This document shows, piece by piece, positions 17,681 to 26,943 of a DNA stretch of 64,000 nucleotides. The translations under genes and the position numbers were made by a program. The stretch spans positions 1-64,000 of the forward strand of contig URQO01000001.1 in the NCBI GenBank assembly GCA_900550135.1. The letters run 5' to 3'. Numbering within the stretch: position 1 is the stretch's first letter; every line of letters begins with the position of its first letter. Below the pieces are notes generated by a model, which was given only the letters and a program-made list of their open reading frames with translations, did not search any database and was not told where the DNA came from. Origin of the DNA: an uncultured Eubacterium sp. GTDB taxonomy: Bacteria > Bacillota > Clostridia > Lachnospirales > Lachnospiraceae.

Positions 17681-18721
17681 TTAATGCACTCCATATTCCA
17701 GTAGATTTTTTGAATCCATAAACCTGCTTTCTTCTGTCTGTTCTCCTAAAACAACACTGATGTACTCTTCTTCACCTTTTTTAGCCACTGATACCAGACA
17801 TTTACCGGCTGTGCCAGTAGTTCCGGTTTTAAGTCCCTTACAATACTTAAAATAATAGTTGCTGTTTTTATTTATTAACTCGTTTGTACTAATCCATGTT
17901 TTTCCTAACGTTTTTGAATTGTAACTACTTGTTTTACATATGTCTGCTATAGTTTTATTTTTGTAAGCCTCAATAGCTATTTTTGACAAATCCTCTGCTG
18001 TTGTATATTGGTCAGAATCATCATATCCGTCAGGTGACATAAAATGTGTATTTTTAAGTTCCATGTCTCTTACATTTTTATTCATTTCCAAAATAAATCG
18101 CTGGACACACTGAGTTTCATTAAATGTCTTCCCCTCATTTTCAATATTGTCATCAAAAATTGCCTGTCCCGCTGCTTTTGCCAAAACATAAGCTGCGTCA
18201 TTTCCTGAAGCCATTAACATACCGTGTAGCAATTCGTCTACTGTAACAACCTGACCTTTTGAGAATCCCGCCTTACTCGAATCTGCTGCTATCATTCCAA
18301 TTTCATCACCTATAGTGACTACATCATCAACATCCAATATCTGCAAAACAGTCAGGGCAGTCATCAGTTTAGTTGTACTTGCCGGTGCTCTTCTTTCAGT
18401 AATATTTTTTTGATAAACGATATTCTTGTTATTTACATCCACCAATATGGCTGCCTTTGCACCTACATTTTGGGTATAATTACCATTGTTTTCAGTGTAA
18501 TTAATAGGATGCAAACCATAGTCTGTCCATGGATTTCTTTCGCTTATCACATAATTGTCATGAATAAAATCCTTTACAACTACCTGATTTTGACCTACTT
18601 CTTTTACAGGGTTATTGTATATTTTTTTCTCCTGTCCTATGGCAAATCCGTACAGTCCCACTACAATAATCATTCCTGCAGCAACCACTGCACTTATCAG
18701 ACATCTCATACGACTTTTCAT
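17681..18721 (-). CDS. D-alanyl-D-alanine carboxypeptidase (S11, DacF/DacB type)
   Basis: A 346-residue penicillin-binding protein with an N-terminal signal/anchor helix (residues 6-28). The three catalytic motifs are complete: SxxK at Ser115-Lys118 (ASTTKLM), SGN at 172-174, and KTG at 298-300. The enzyme trims the terminal D-Ala from peptidoglycan stem peptides outside the membrane. There is no long C-terminal domain with an amphipathic helix as in the larger DacA proteins. It lies downstream of mfd and the SurA-like gene on the same strand. A Shine-Dalgarno GGGAGGA supports the start. Confidence 0.92.
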   Translation of the reverse strand: MKSRMRCLISAVVAAGMIIVVGLYGFAIGQEKKIYNNPVKEVGQNQVVVKDFIHDNYVISERNPWTDYGLHPINYTENNGNYTQNVGAKAAILVDVNNKNIVYQKNITERRAPASTTKLMTALTVLQILDVDDVVTIGDEIGMIAADSSKAGFSKGQVVTVDELLHGMLMASGNDAAYVLAKAAGQAIFDDNIENEGKTFNETQCVQRFILEMNKNVRDMELKNTHFMSPDGYDDSDQYTTAEDLSKIAIEAYKNKTIADICKTSSYNSKTLGKTWISTNELINKNSNYYFKYCKGLKTGTTGTAGKCLVSVAKKGEEEYISVVLGEQTEESRFMDSKNLLEYGVH

Positions 18722-18811
18722 TATTGTCCTCCCGGTATGTGATACCTTTAACTAAAAGAGCTTTTATATAGCTATTTTCTTTGTAAAATCAATTTCTCTC
18801 TTTGGGCCAAA

Positions 18812-19525
18812 TTAATGTGTACTTGTTTCTCCCGAACCATTAACATCTTCCAGTGTGAAAATTGGTTCGTCAAAATTAATTTTCTCCCAACCACTATTTG
18901 CTGTAACAGTATTAGCTTTTTTCCAATTATTATACATTTCATCAGGAAGATTTTCGTTTTTAAATGTCATAACATTTTCAACTTTTTTGGCTATTTCCTG
19001 TTTTTCAAACACTTTTTTCAGACGCGCTTTTTCGATTCCAATTTTAGAAAGCAACTCGCCCTTTGTCTGACTATAATAATTATCCAATTTTATACTAATC
19101 TGATTTTTTTCCTCATCCGACAATGAAACTCCATATTCATCATGGTAGCTATACATACATTCTCTTCTACAGATTTCGTCAAGCACCGTACTTTTTACCA
19201 GACTTTCCATTGTCACTCCTGACTTTGTTTTTTTCTTCCAGTTAATTTCTTTTTCTTCTGTAAGATAATAAGTCTCATATGTTCCCTGTGCAGTGTACAA
19301 ATAGTATTTTGCTTCATCCAAATATACTTTAATATCACCGGCATTGATTGCCACTGTTTTGTCAGGTGTTCCTGTGGATTCCTCATTTCTCTTTGTGGTA
19401 GTTCCACAACTTCCAAAAGCAAAAACGCAACAGCAAATTATTATTATAAGCACACATATTCCAATAATAATTTTTCTCACCTGTGCATTTCTCTCTCTTA
19501 CTCTATCCATTCTTTTATTCGTCAA
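18812..19525 (-). CDS. Membrane-anchored SurA/PrsA-like N-terminal domain protein
   Basis: A 237-residue protein with a basic N-terminus, a membrane segment at about 18-38 and a Cys (FGSCG) right after it, suggesting a lipoprotein or a signal anchor. The rest is helical, with the SurA N-terminal-like arrangement (VTMESLVKSTVLDEICRREC…VSLSDEEKNQI). No parvulin catalytic domain follows, so it would be a chaperone-only form. The start is a TTG at 19525 with AGAGGT six to seven bases before; the next ATG (19510) has no such site. It follows mfd, as in related Clostridia where a PPIase-like gene is common there. Confidence 0.65.
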   Translation of the reverse strand: MTNKRMDRVRERNAQVRKIIIGICVLIIIICCCVFAFGSCGTTTKRNEESTGTPDKTVAINAGDIKVYLDEAKYYLYTAQGTYETYYLTEEKEINWKKKTKSGVTMESLVKSTVLDEICRRECMYSYHDEYGVSLSDEEKNQISIKLDNYYSQTKGELLSKIGIEKARLKKVFEKQEIAKKVENVMTFKNENLPDEMYNNWKKANTVTANSGWEKINFDEPIFTLEDVNGSGETSTH

Positions 19526-19562
19526 AATTGTACCTCTATTCTATTGTGTTTATTGTTTTTTA

Positions 19563-22500
19563 TTATTCTAGTGTAGACAATGATTCAATTAAATCTTTTG
19601 CAATCTCAATAATGTTCTTATCCGTCCTTGGTGGAGAATATTCAAATCCCGGGCCCTCCGGAACAAACTTAAGCCTTCCCTTGTATTCTCTAACTAAAAT
19701 TGGAATCCTTGTTATATCAATCTCTGCCTTGTCCCAAAGAGACAGCTTAACAAGACTTTTATTTCCTGATATTTCAGTAACATATGCCTTGTGTGCTGCT
19801 GCTTTTAAAAGCACAACCTTTAACAGATTTTCAACCTGATTTGGAATGTCACCAAATCTGTCTATCAGTTCATCCTGCATATCCTCGTATTCTTCCAGAT
19901 TTTCTATACCGGCAATTCGCTTATAAACATCCATTTTAATGGATTCATTTTTAATATACCATGCAGGCACAAAAGCATCACACACCAAGTCAACTTTTGT
20001 TTCAAAGTCTTCGTCTGCTTTTTCACCTTTCAATACTTCAATAGCCTGATTTAACATTTTACAGTACAAATCATATCCTACAGCCTCCATGTGTCCACTT
20101 TGTTGCGCTCCGAGAAGGTTGCCTGTGCCTCTGATTTCCAAATCCCTCATTGAAATCTTTACCCCGGAACCAAGTTCTGTAAAATCACGAATTGCTCCCA
20201 ATCTTTTCTCTGCGATTTCAGACAACATTTTGTTTCTGCTGTACATTAAAAAAGCATAAGCCATCCTGTTGGAACGACCAACTCTGCCTCTTAACTGATA
20301 CAGTTGGGACAGTCCCATTCTTTCTGCATTGTGTATGATAATTGTGTTTGCATTGGATATATCTAGTCCTGTTTCAATAATTGTTGTACTAACTAAAACA
20401 TCAATATCTCCATTTACATAATCATACATAATTTCTTCAAGCTTACGCTCACTCATCTGTCCATGTGCAAAAGCAACATTTGCCTCCGGCACCAGATTCT
20501 GGATTTTTAATGCCATATCGGCAATATCCTGAACTCTGTTGTGAACAAAATAAACCTGGCCGCCTCTTCCAAGTTCCCTGTTTATGGCATCCCTTACAAT
20601 CTCGTCATTGTATTCCATAACAAATGTCTGAATAGGCATCCTTTCCTGTGGTGGCTCCTCCATTACGCACATGTCCCTTATACCAATAAGGCTCATGTGA
20701 AGTGTACGTGGAATAGGTGTGGCAGTTAAAGTAATAACGTCTACATTATTTTTAAGTTCCTTTATCTGCTCTTTGTGTTTTACTCCAAAACGCTGTTCCT
20801 CATCAATAATAAGAAGTCCCAAATCCTTAAATTTAACATCTTTTGACAAAAGTCGGTGGGTTCCTATTACTATATCCACATATCCTTTTTTTATGTCTCT
20901 TATGTTTTGTTCAATGTTGCTTTTTGTTCTAAATCTTGACAGCATTTCCACTCTTACAGGAAAATCCTTAAATCTTTGTTTGAAAGTTTTGTAATGCTGC
21001 TGTGCCAAAACTGTTGTAGGCACCAGATATGCAACCTGCTTATTGTCCTGAACCGCCTTAAAGGCTGCTCTTATGGCAACTTCTGTTTTACCAAATCCAA
21101 CATCACCACAAATCAGTCTGTCCATTATTTTGGAACTTTCCATGTCTTTTTTAACTTCATTAATGGCTGTCAGCTGATCGTCAGTTTCCTCAAAAGGAAA
21201 CATTTCTTCAAATTCTCTCTGCCACTGGGTATCCGGAGAAAACTGATAGCCCGAGCCATTTTGTCTTACAGCATAAAGCTGAACAAGTTCCTTTGCAATA
21301 TCGGCAACAGCCTTCTTAACTCTGCCCTTTGTCTTATTCCATTCCTGACCACCCAGTTTGTTTAACTTTGGTGGCTTTGCCTCACTGTCAGCGTACTTTT
21401 GTATCATGTCAAGCTGAGTAGCCAGCACATACAAATTGCTTCCACCTGCATATTCTATTTTTATATAATCCTTGACCACATGGTCAACTTCTACCTTTTC
21501 AATGCCTTTGTAAATGCCAAGACCATGATTTTCATGTACAACATAATCGCCCGGATTCAAATCTGCAAATCCTGATATTGTCTGACCTGTATATCCGTGT
21601 TTTTTACGCTTTTTCTTTTTACGCTGTCCAAAAATGTCAGTATCTGATATTGCCACAAATTTTATCATTGGATAAGTGAAACCCTTTCTCAGACTTCCCC
21701 TTACGATCATAACTTCTGATGGTTTTACCTGTCTGCTTTTGTCCTCCTCGTAAAAAGCACTAATGCCAAATTCCCTTAAATCATCTGCCAGTCTTCTTCC
21801 TCTTGTAGATGATGATGTTACAAGCAAAACTGAATATTTCTGCTTTTTATATTTCTTCAAATCATCTACTAACATTTCAAACTTACTGTTGTAAGGGCTG
21901 ATACTTCTGGCAGACACCTCGACAAATTCATCTGCGCTAAACTCTTTTAACTTTTGGGAAATGGTAGTAAACAGTACCTTTTTTTCTTTATTAATTCTGT
22001 GAATAATCTGATTTTTATCCCACAAAATGTCTGTCTGCTTTGAAAGTACATATCCTTTTGTTAGTCTGTGACTCATACTTTCTCTAAACTCAGTTTCAAC
22101 TGCTCTAAGTTGTTCCAAAACTCTTTGTGGTTCATCTATAAAAAATACAGGATTGTCAAAATAGTCCAAAAGACTAACTGATTTGTCGCAAAAATAGTTT
22201 ACATAACTATCTATTGACACACTGTATGGATTAATGTCAAGGTTAGTAAGAAACTCTCCCACTGTATTTTTCAAATTATTGGCTTCTTCTGTTAAAAACT
22301 CTTCTCTAAATTTTTTAACAGCCTCTTCCATATCTTTTTTAATTTTCAAAGCCCCAGCTTTTATTGCATCTTTATCCAGCAGATACTCACTGGCCGGGTA
22401 TATTTTTATTTTTGTTAAATTTTCAATGGAACGCTGACTTTCAACATCAAAAGTCTTTATAATATCCACCTCATCGTCCCAGAAATCTATACGGTACGGC

Positions 22501-23057
22501 GTTTCATCTGTCAATGTATAAACATCTAAAATGCTACCTCTTACTGCATACTGACCGGGGCTATCAATCTGGTTTACACTTTCGTAGCCCATTGATGACA
22601 GCTTTGCCTTTAATGCCTCCATCTCTATGGTGGCACCTTCTTCTATTTCTATATAATTTTCTTTTATTTTTTCTAAAGGCAATATTTTATCTAAAAACGC
22701 ATTTGCCGTAACAATCACCGTAAATGGTTTGTCCTCTACCAGTTTTTCAATAAACTCCAGTCGCTGTTGTAGTATATAACTGCCATGAACATCAGCACTA
22801 AAGAAAATCACATCTTTTGATGGATACATTACCACATCTTTTGTAAATCCTTTTAAGTCTTCATATAACTCTTTTGCCTTTGTCGCACTAAAAGTAACGA
22901 TGACTTTCTGCTTGTAGCCATCGGATAATCCACTTATGAAATGAGCAAGTTGGGAATCAGCACATCCTGTAACCTGGCAGGATTTGTTGTCTGATAAGCA
23001 GTCCTTTACCTGTTCAAATTCATTTAATTGTAATAGAGGATATTCAAAAAGATTCAT
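19563..23057 (-). CDS. mfd: Transcription-repair coupling factor Mfd
   Basis: A 1164-residue protein, normal length for Mfd. It frees stalled RNA polymerase from DNA lesions and recruits UvrA. The N-terminal third is the UvrB-like module. The RNA polymerase-interacting CarD-like domain is near residues 495-560 (LNPGDYVVHENHGLGIYKG). The RecG-like translocase follows, with Walker A GDVGFGKTEVA, the DEEQ box (IDEEQRFGVKH), TATPIPRTLHMS, and QLRGRVGRSN. The C-terminal TRCF domain is present. A GGGAGG Shine-Dalgarno precedes the ATG. It sits downstream of pth, as in Bacillus. Confidence 0.97.
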   Translation of the reverse strand: MNLFEYPLLQLNEFEQVKDCLSDNKSCQVTGCADSQLAHFISGLSDGYKQKVIVTFSATKAKELYEDLKGFTKDVVMYPSKDVIFFSADVHGSYILQQRLEFIEKLVEDKPFTVIVTANAFLDKILPLEKIKENYIEIEEGATIEMEALKAKLSSMGYESVNQIDSPGQYAVRGSILDVYTLTDETPYRIDFWDDEVDIIKTFDVESQRSIENLTKIKIYPASEYLLDKDAIKAGALKIKKDMEEAVKKFREEFLTEEANNLKNTVGEFLTNLDINPYSVSIDSYVNYFCDKSVSLLDYFDNPVFFIDEPQRVLEQLRAVETEFRESMSHRLTKGYVLSKQTDILWDKNQIIHRINKEKKVLFTTISQKLKEFSADEFVEVSARSISPYNSKFEMLVDDLKKYKKQKYSVLLVTSSSTRGRRLADDLREFGISAFYEEDKSRQVKPSEVMIVRGSLRKGFTYPMIKFVAISDTDIFGQRKKKKRKKHGYTGQTISGFADLNPGDYVVHENHGLGIYKGIEKVEVDHVVKDYIKIEYAGGSNLYVLATQLDMIQKYADSEAKPPKLNKLGGQEWNKTKGRVKKAVADIAKELVQLYAVRQNGSGYQFSPDTQWQREFEEMFPFEETDDQLTAINEVKKDMESSKIMDRLICGDVGFGKTEVAIRAAFKAVQDNKQVAYLVPTTVLAQQHYKTFKQRFKDFPVRVEMLSRFRTKSNIEQNIRDIKKGYVDIVIGTHRLLSKDVKFKDLGLLIIDEEQRFGVKHKEQIKELKNNVDVITLTATPIPRTLHMSLIGIRDMCVMEEPPQERMPIQTFVMEYNDEIVRDAINRELGRGGQVYFVHNRVQDIADMALKIQNLVPEANVAFAHGQMSERKLEEIMYDYVNGDIDVLVSTTIIETGLDISNANTIIIHNAERMGLSQLYQLRGRVGRSNRMAYAFLMYSRNKMLSEIAEKRLGAIRDFTELGSGVKISMRDLEIRGTGNLLGAQQSGHMEAVGYDLYCKMLNQAIEVLKGEKADEDFETKVDLVCDAFVPAWYIKNESIKMDVYKRIAGIENLEEYEDMQDELIDRFGDIPNQVENLLKVVLLKAAAHKAYVTEISGNKSLVKLSLWDKAEIDITRIPILVREYKGRLKFVPEGPGFEYSPPRTDKNIIEIAKDLIESLSTLE

Positions 23058-23168
23058 ACATTCCTCCCTGTTTTATAAAACATCAAATAAATGCACTTTT
23101 TAGTTGCATAAAAAATTTTCAGTCTGAATATAAATCTAATTTATCTATTGCTGTATTTAAGATTCATC

Positions 23169-23723
23169 TTAATTAAACTTGTTCATTGCCATGTTTTCAT
23201 CATACATTACAATAACTTCTGCTGCAGATGCTGCATTTCTAATGGCATCATCAACCAATACTCTTTCTTCCTTAGGAAACTTTCCAAGTACATGTTTAAC
23301 CAAATCGCCCTGATTTGCACCTACTCCTACCTTAATACGGGTAAATCCATCTGTTCCTGTGTGATTAATAATGCTCTTTAGTCCATTATGTCCACCGGCA
23401 CTTCCTTTGGTTCTAATACGAATCTTTCCCGTCGGAAGGCTAATATCATCAGCTATAACTATAATATCCGTTTTGGGATTAAGCTTGTAAAAGTCCATAA
23501 CAGCTCTTACTGACTCACCACTTAAGTTCATATATGTCTGTGGCTTTACAAGAATTACTTTTTCACTGCCAATATATCCAATTCCACACAATGCCTTGTG
23601 TCTTTTTGTCTTTACTTCCACGCTCATCTGATTTGCCAGTTCATCTATTACGTCAAATCCAACATTATGTCTTGTTTTATCATATTTTTTGTCCGGATTT
23701 CCTAAACCTATTATTGCATACAT
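23169..23723 (-). CDS. pth: Peptidyl-tRNA hydrolase
   Basis: A 184-residue enzyme that releases peptides from peptidyl-tRNA dropped by stalled ribosomes. It shows the family start (IIGLGNPDKKYDKTRHNVGF) with the catalytic His of TRHNVGF, the VKPQTYMNLSG segment, and the IADDISLPTGKIRIR and GSAGGHNGLKSI motifs. It ends with the helical lid. Length is typical. It lies between mfd and spoVG on the same strand, a conserved Firmicute arrangement. Confidence 0.97.
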   Translation of the reverse strand: MYAIIGLGNPDKKYDKTRHNVGFDVIDELANQMSVEVKTKRHKALCGIGYIGSEKVILVKPQTYMNLSGESVRAVMDFYKLNPKTDIIVIADDISLPTGKIRIRTKGSAGGHNGLKSIINHTGTDGFTRIKVGVGANQGDLVKHVLGKFPKEERVLVDDAIRNAASAAEVIVMYDENMAMNKFN

Positions 23724-23963
23724 ATTTATTATTCCTTTTAATTTGTTTATATTTTTTATTTCTAACCACTGTTTATAATTTTTTTATTTTCTAACTGCTG
23801 TTTATATGAACGTTATCTTTGATTATAGCATTTTTTATATTAAAAAAACAGACTTTTAAACATTAAACAAAACCGGTCAAAAAAGTTTTCACAATAATTA
23901 ACTTTACTATGCAAAAAAGAACCTTTGCAGTTATTGCAAAGGCCCTTTATGGCTAGTTTATTT
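23724..23963. other. Intergenic region between pth and spoVG
   Basis: A 240-bp gap without a gene. It holds the spoVG terminator at its right end and presumably the pth promoter. I see no other structure. Confidence 0.5.
23913..23944 (-). terminator. Rho-independent terminator after spoVG
   Basis: On the minus strand, the stem CCTTTGCAA / CTGCAAAGG with a short loop is followed by a U-run (the AAAAAA at 23913-23918 on the plus strand). It closes the glgC-glgD-spoVG operon. Confidence 0.8.
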
Positions 23964-24254
23964 TTATTCTTCGTCAGGTTCTAACAGAATCTGCTCATAT
24001 TTTTCCAGAATAAGTTTCTGTATTGTATTGCGGGTATCCGAATTGATTGGATGAGCAATATCCCTATACTCACCATCTGCTGCTTTACGTGAAGGCATAG
24101 CTATAAACAAACCTTTTTCACCTTCTACAAGTTTTATGTCATGTATCACGAAATCATCATCAATTGTAATTGATGCCACAGCTTTCATTTTTCCTTCTTT
24201 AGTCATTTTTCTGACTCTAACGTCTGTAATATTCATAACGCCTCTCCTTTTCAC
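23964..24254 (-). CDS. spoVG: Septation/regulatory protein SpoVG
   Basis: A 96-residue protein typical in length of SpoVG. It begins with MNITDVRVRKM after a short leader, then contains MKAVASITIDDDFVIHDIKLVEG and FIAMPSRKAADGEYRDIAHPI, the most conserved part of the family. SpoVG is a site-specific DNA- and RNA-binding regulator; in Bacillus it affects septum placement at sporulation. Here its start region overlaps glgD (TAATG-type junction at 24254), putting it in one transcript with glycogen synthesis genes. The annotated start has residues MKRRG before MNITDV; the inner ATG (24239) has the GGAGAGGCG-type site and is the likelier start. Confidence 0.95.
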   Translation of the reverse strand: MKRRGVMNITDVRVRKMTKEGKMKAVASITIDDDFVIHDIKLVEGEKGLFIAMPSRKAADGEYRDIAHPINSDTRNTIQKLILEKYEQILLEPDEE

Positions 24255-25372
24255 TAAAGACTATATCTGAAATTTCTTTCATTTATAATCTGCAATTCAT
24301 TCTCATCTCCAAGATGCTCTCCCGGATTAATTGTACTACGACTTTCAACAATGCAATTTTCAACTACAGCGTTATCTCCAATATATACATCGTTTAAAAT
24401 TATAGAATTTTTAATAACACAATTGTTTCCAATATATGCTTCCTTAAACACAACCGAATTTTCAACTGTACCATTGATTATGCAACCACTTGATACAAGG
24501 CTATTTTTCACTTCTGCACCAGGATTGTATTTTGCAGGTGGCAAATCTTCCACCTTTGAATATACATCCGGGTATTGCTTAAAGAAGAAATCTCTTACTT
24601 CCGGTTTAAGGAAATCCATATTTACATCATAGTAGCCCTTAACATCAGAAACATGATTCCAATATGTTTCAAGCTGATAAGCATATATCTTCTTTGATGA
24701 TTTGTTTCTTATGATAATGTCGTTAACCAAATCATATCTGTCTTCTGCGATACACTGTTCCAACAACTGAATCAACAATCTTCTACGAATAACATAAATA
24801 CCTGTTGATATTAATGTGCTCTCGCTTTCCAAAGGCTTTTCTACAAAGTCCAACACTCTGCCATTATTGTCAGCAGTAACAACTCCGTAATCAGATGTGT
24901 TAACACCCTCGCCCATGTCTTTGCAAACTATTGTAATATCTGCTCCTGTTTCTACATGTTTTTTCAAAATGTCATTGTAATCCATCTTATATACTGCATC
25001 AGCCGATGTGATAATTACATATGGTTCATGACTCTTTTTGAGAAAACCTATATTTTGTGAAATGGCATCTGCTGTTCCTCTATACCAGAATCCATTGTCA
25101 GATGTAATGGATGGTGTGAATACATATAATCCACCCTGTTTTCTACCAAAATCCCACCATTTTGATGAACTTAAATGTTCATTTAAGGACCATGCGTTGT
25201 ACTGAGTAAGTACAGCCACCTTTTGGATATGAGAATTGGCCATATTGCTAAGTGTAAAATCTATTGCCCTGTAACTTCCTGCTATTGGCATTGCACCAAC
25301 TGCTCTTTTCTTGGAAAGTTCCTTCATTTTGCTACTATTTCCACCTGCTAAAATTATTCCAACTGCTCTCAT
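24254..25372 (-). CDS. glgD: Glucose-1-phosphate adenylyltransferase subunit GlgD
   Basis: A 372-residue paralogue of GlgC. It keeps the nucleotidyltransferase fold (GIILAGGNSSKMKELSKKRAVGAMP) but the substrate-site residues of that loop differ from those in GlgC, in line with its known role as a non-catalytic or weakly active partner that raises GlgC activity. The C-terminal third is a left-handed beta-helix of hexapeptide repeats (VVFKEAYIGNNCVIKNSI). Its ATG overlaps the stop of glgC by one base, so the two are translationally coupled. Confidence 0.95.
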   Translation of the reverse strand: MRAVGIILAGGNSSKMKELSKKRAVGAMPIAGSYRAIDFTLSNMANSHIQKVAVLTQYNAWSLNEHLSSSKWWDFGRKQGGLYVFTPSITSDNGFWYRGTADAISQNIGFLKKSHEPYVIITSADAVYKMDYNDILKKHVETGADITIVCKDMGEGVNTSDYGVVTADNNGRVLDFVEKPLESESTLISTGIYVIRRRLLIQLLEQCIAEDRYDLVNDIIIRNKSSKKIYAYQLETYWNHVSDVKGYYDVNMDFLKPEVRDFFFKQYPDVYSKVEDLPPAKYNPGAEVKNSLVSSGCIINGTVENSVVFKEAYIGNNCVIKNSIILNDVYIGDNAVVENCIVESRSTINPGEHLGDENELQIINERNFRYSL

Positions 25373-26643
25373 TACATCTCACCTGCCTTCACTATATAGT
25401 TGCCTGATGAAAGACATCCGTCAGGATAATCTGAAGGTTCTGTTTTACCGGAAATAGCTACATTCTTTCCTATCTTAACGTCCGGTGGAATAACTGTTCC
25501 TTCTCCTAAAACTGTCAACTCACAGTTGTATATTTTTTCACTTAAGCGGCTATCTGCATATTCACCAACACCAATCTCTGTGTTTTCACCAATTTCAACA
25601 TTTTCAGCCACTATAGTATTGTAAAGTTTGGCTCCGTCTTTGATTTTACAGCCCTGCATAATAATAGAGTCATTTATCTCTACATTCTCTCCTATTTCTA
25701 CATTGGCACTAATAACCGAGTTAAGCACCTTTCCTCTAACGTCACAACCTTCACCAATAATACTTCTGTCTACCTCTGCATCACCGGAAATATACTGTGG
25801 TGGTAATGCATCGTTTTTGGTATAAATCTTCCAAAATTCCTCATATAAGTTAAACTCAGGAACAATATCTATAAGTTCCATGTTGGCTTCCCAATATGAT
25901 TTGAGAGTTCCTACATCTTTCCAATATCCTGTGTACTCATATGCATAAATTGGTCTTCCGCTGTCGTGAATGTATGGAATAACATGCATACCAAAGTCAC
26001 AATTCGGCTGATCTTTTAGTTTGATAAGTGCTTCCTTTAAGACCGGCCAACTAAATATGTAAATACCCATTGATGCAAGATTGCTCTTTGGATGTTCCGG
26101 TTTTTCCTGAAACTCTGTAATCTTATGGTTGTCATCTGTTACAACTACACCAAATCTGCTTGCTTCTTCAATTGGAACCGGCATTGCTGCAATAGTTACA
26201 TCAGCATTGTTTGCCTTGTGATAATCCAGCATCACTTCGTAATCCATTTTATAAATATGGTCACCGGATAATATGAGTACATAATCCGGATTGTATGATT
26301 CCATATAATCTAAGTTCTGATATATGGCATTGGCTGTTCCTGTGTACCATTCTGTATTTTTGCTCTTTTCATATGGAGGTAATACAGTTACTCCCCCAAT
26401 ATTTCTGTCCAAATCCCATGGAATGCCAATACCAATGTGGGCATTTAAACGCAATGGCTGATACTGTGTCAGTACACCAACTGTATCAACTCCTGAATTA
26501 ATGCAGTTGCTAAGTGGGAAATCGATAATTTTGTATTTTCCTCCAAAAGCTACTGCGGGTTTTGCTACCTTTGCTGTTAATACGCCTAAACGGCTACCTT
26601 GTCCGCCGGCTAACAACATAGCAATCATTTCCTTCTTTACCAT
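25372..26643 (-). CDS. glgC: Glucose-1-phosphate adenylyltransferase GlgC
   Basis: A 423-residue enzyme that makes ADP-glucose, the donor for glycogen synthesis. The N-terminal pyrophosphorylase motif is AMLLAGGQGSRLGVLTAKVAKP, with NAIYQNLDYM and LSGDHIYKMDYEVML downstream. The C-terminal domain is a hexapeptide beta-helix (IIGEGCDVRGKVLNSVI, then NVEIGENVEIND). The open frame reaches a GTG at 26652, but AGGTGAAGG is best placed for the ATG at 26643. With glgD and the distant glgB (37475) it covers most of the glycogen route; no glycogen synthase is in the window. Confidence 0.96.
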   Translation of the reverse strand: MVKKEMIAMLLAGGQGSRLGVLTAKVAKPAVAFGGKYKIIDFPLSNCINSGVDTVGVLTQYQPLRLNAHIGIGIPWDLDRNIGGVTVLPPYEKSKNTEWYTGTANAIYQNLDYMESYNPDYVLILSGDHIYKMDYEVMLDYHKANNADVTIAAMPVPIEEASRFGVVVTDDNHKITEFQEKPEHPKSNLASMGIYIFSWPVLKEALIKLKDQPNCDFGMHVIPYIHDSGRPIYAYEYTGYWKDVGTLKSYWEANMELIDIVPEFNLYEEFWKIYTKNDALPPQYISGDAEVDRSIIGEGCDVRGKVLNSVISANVEIGENVEINDSIIMQGCKIKDGAKLYNTIVAENVEIGENTEIGVGEYADSRLSEKIYNCELTVLGEGTVIPPDVKIGKNVAISGKTEPSDYPDGCLSSGNYIVKAGEM

Positions 26644-26652
26644 GTCCTTCAC

Positions 26653-26943
26653 CTCGCTGCTCTAGTAATTAAGTACTAAAAGTATACCATTAATTACCTT
26701 TTATTAAAAGGGTATATCCGTCTATTAGGGCAACTTTTTTATGTATTTTTTATTTATTTCTCGACATAAAAATGTTTTTCTTGTGAATAGTATACAAATA
26801 TTTTGTTGAATTTCGTCGTTTTTTTATTTTGTTAAAAATTTAGCAATTTGGGAGATTATTTTTTTATATATTAATTCTTTAAAAAATAACGTAAGAAGTG
26901 TATAATAATTATAGATTTTACAATAATTTTGAGGAGAACAATC
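26653..26943. promoter_or_regulatory. Divergent promoter region of glgC and murC
   Basis: A 290-bp AT-rich gap between divergent genes. On the plus strand, TATAAT at 26901-26906 is a likely -10 for murC, whose Shine-Dalgarno GAGGAG is at 26931-26936. On the minus strand, TATACT (revcomp around 26683) may be the -10 of glgC. No further structure seen. Confidence 0.5.

Noticed and set aside
20541..21365. Several plus-strand frames inside mfd
   Set aside because: They have low-complexity, cysteine-rich translations and lie opposite a full-length, well-conserved gene.
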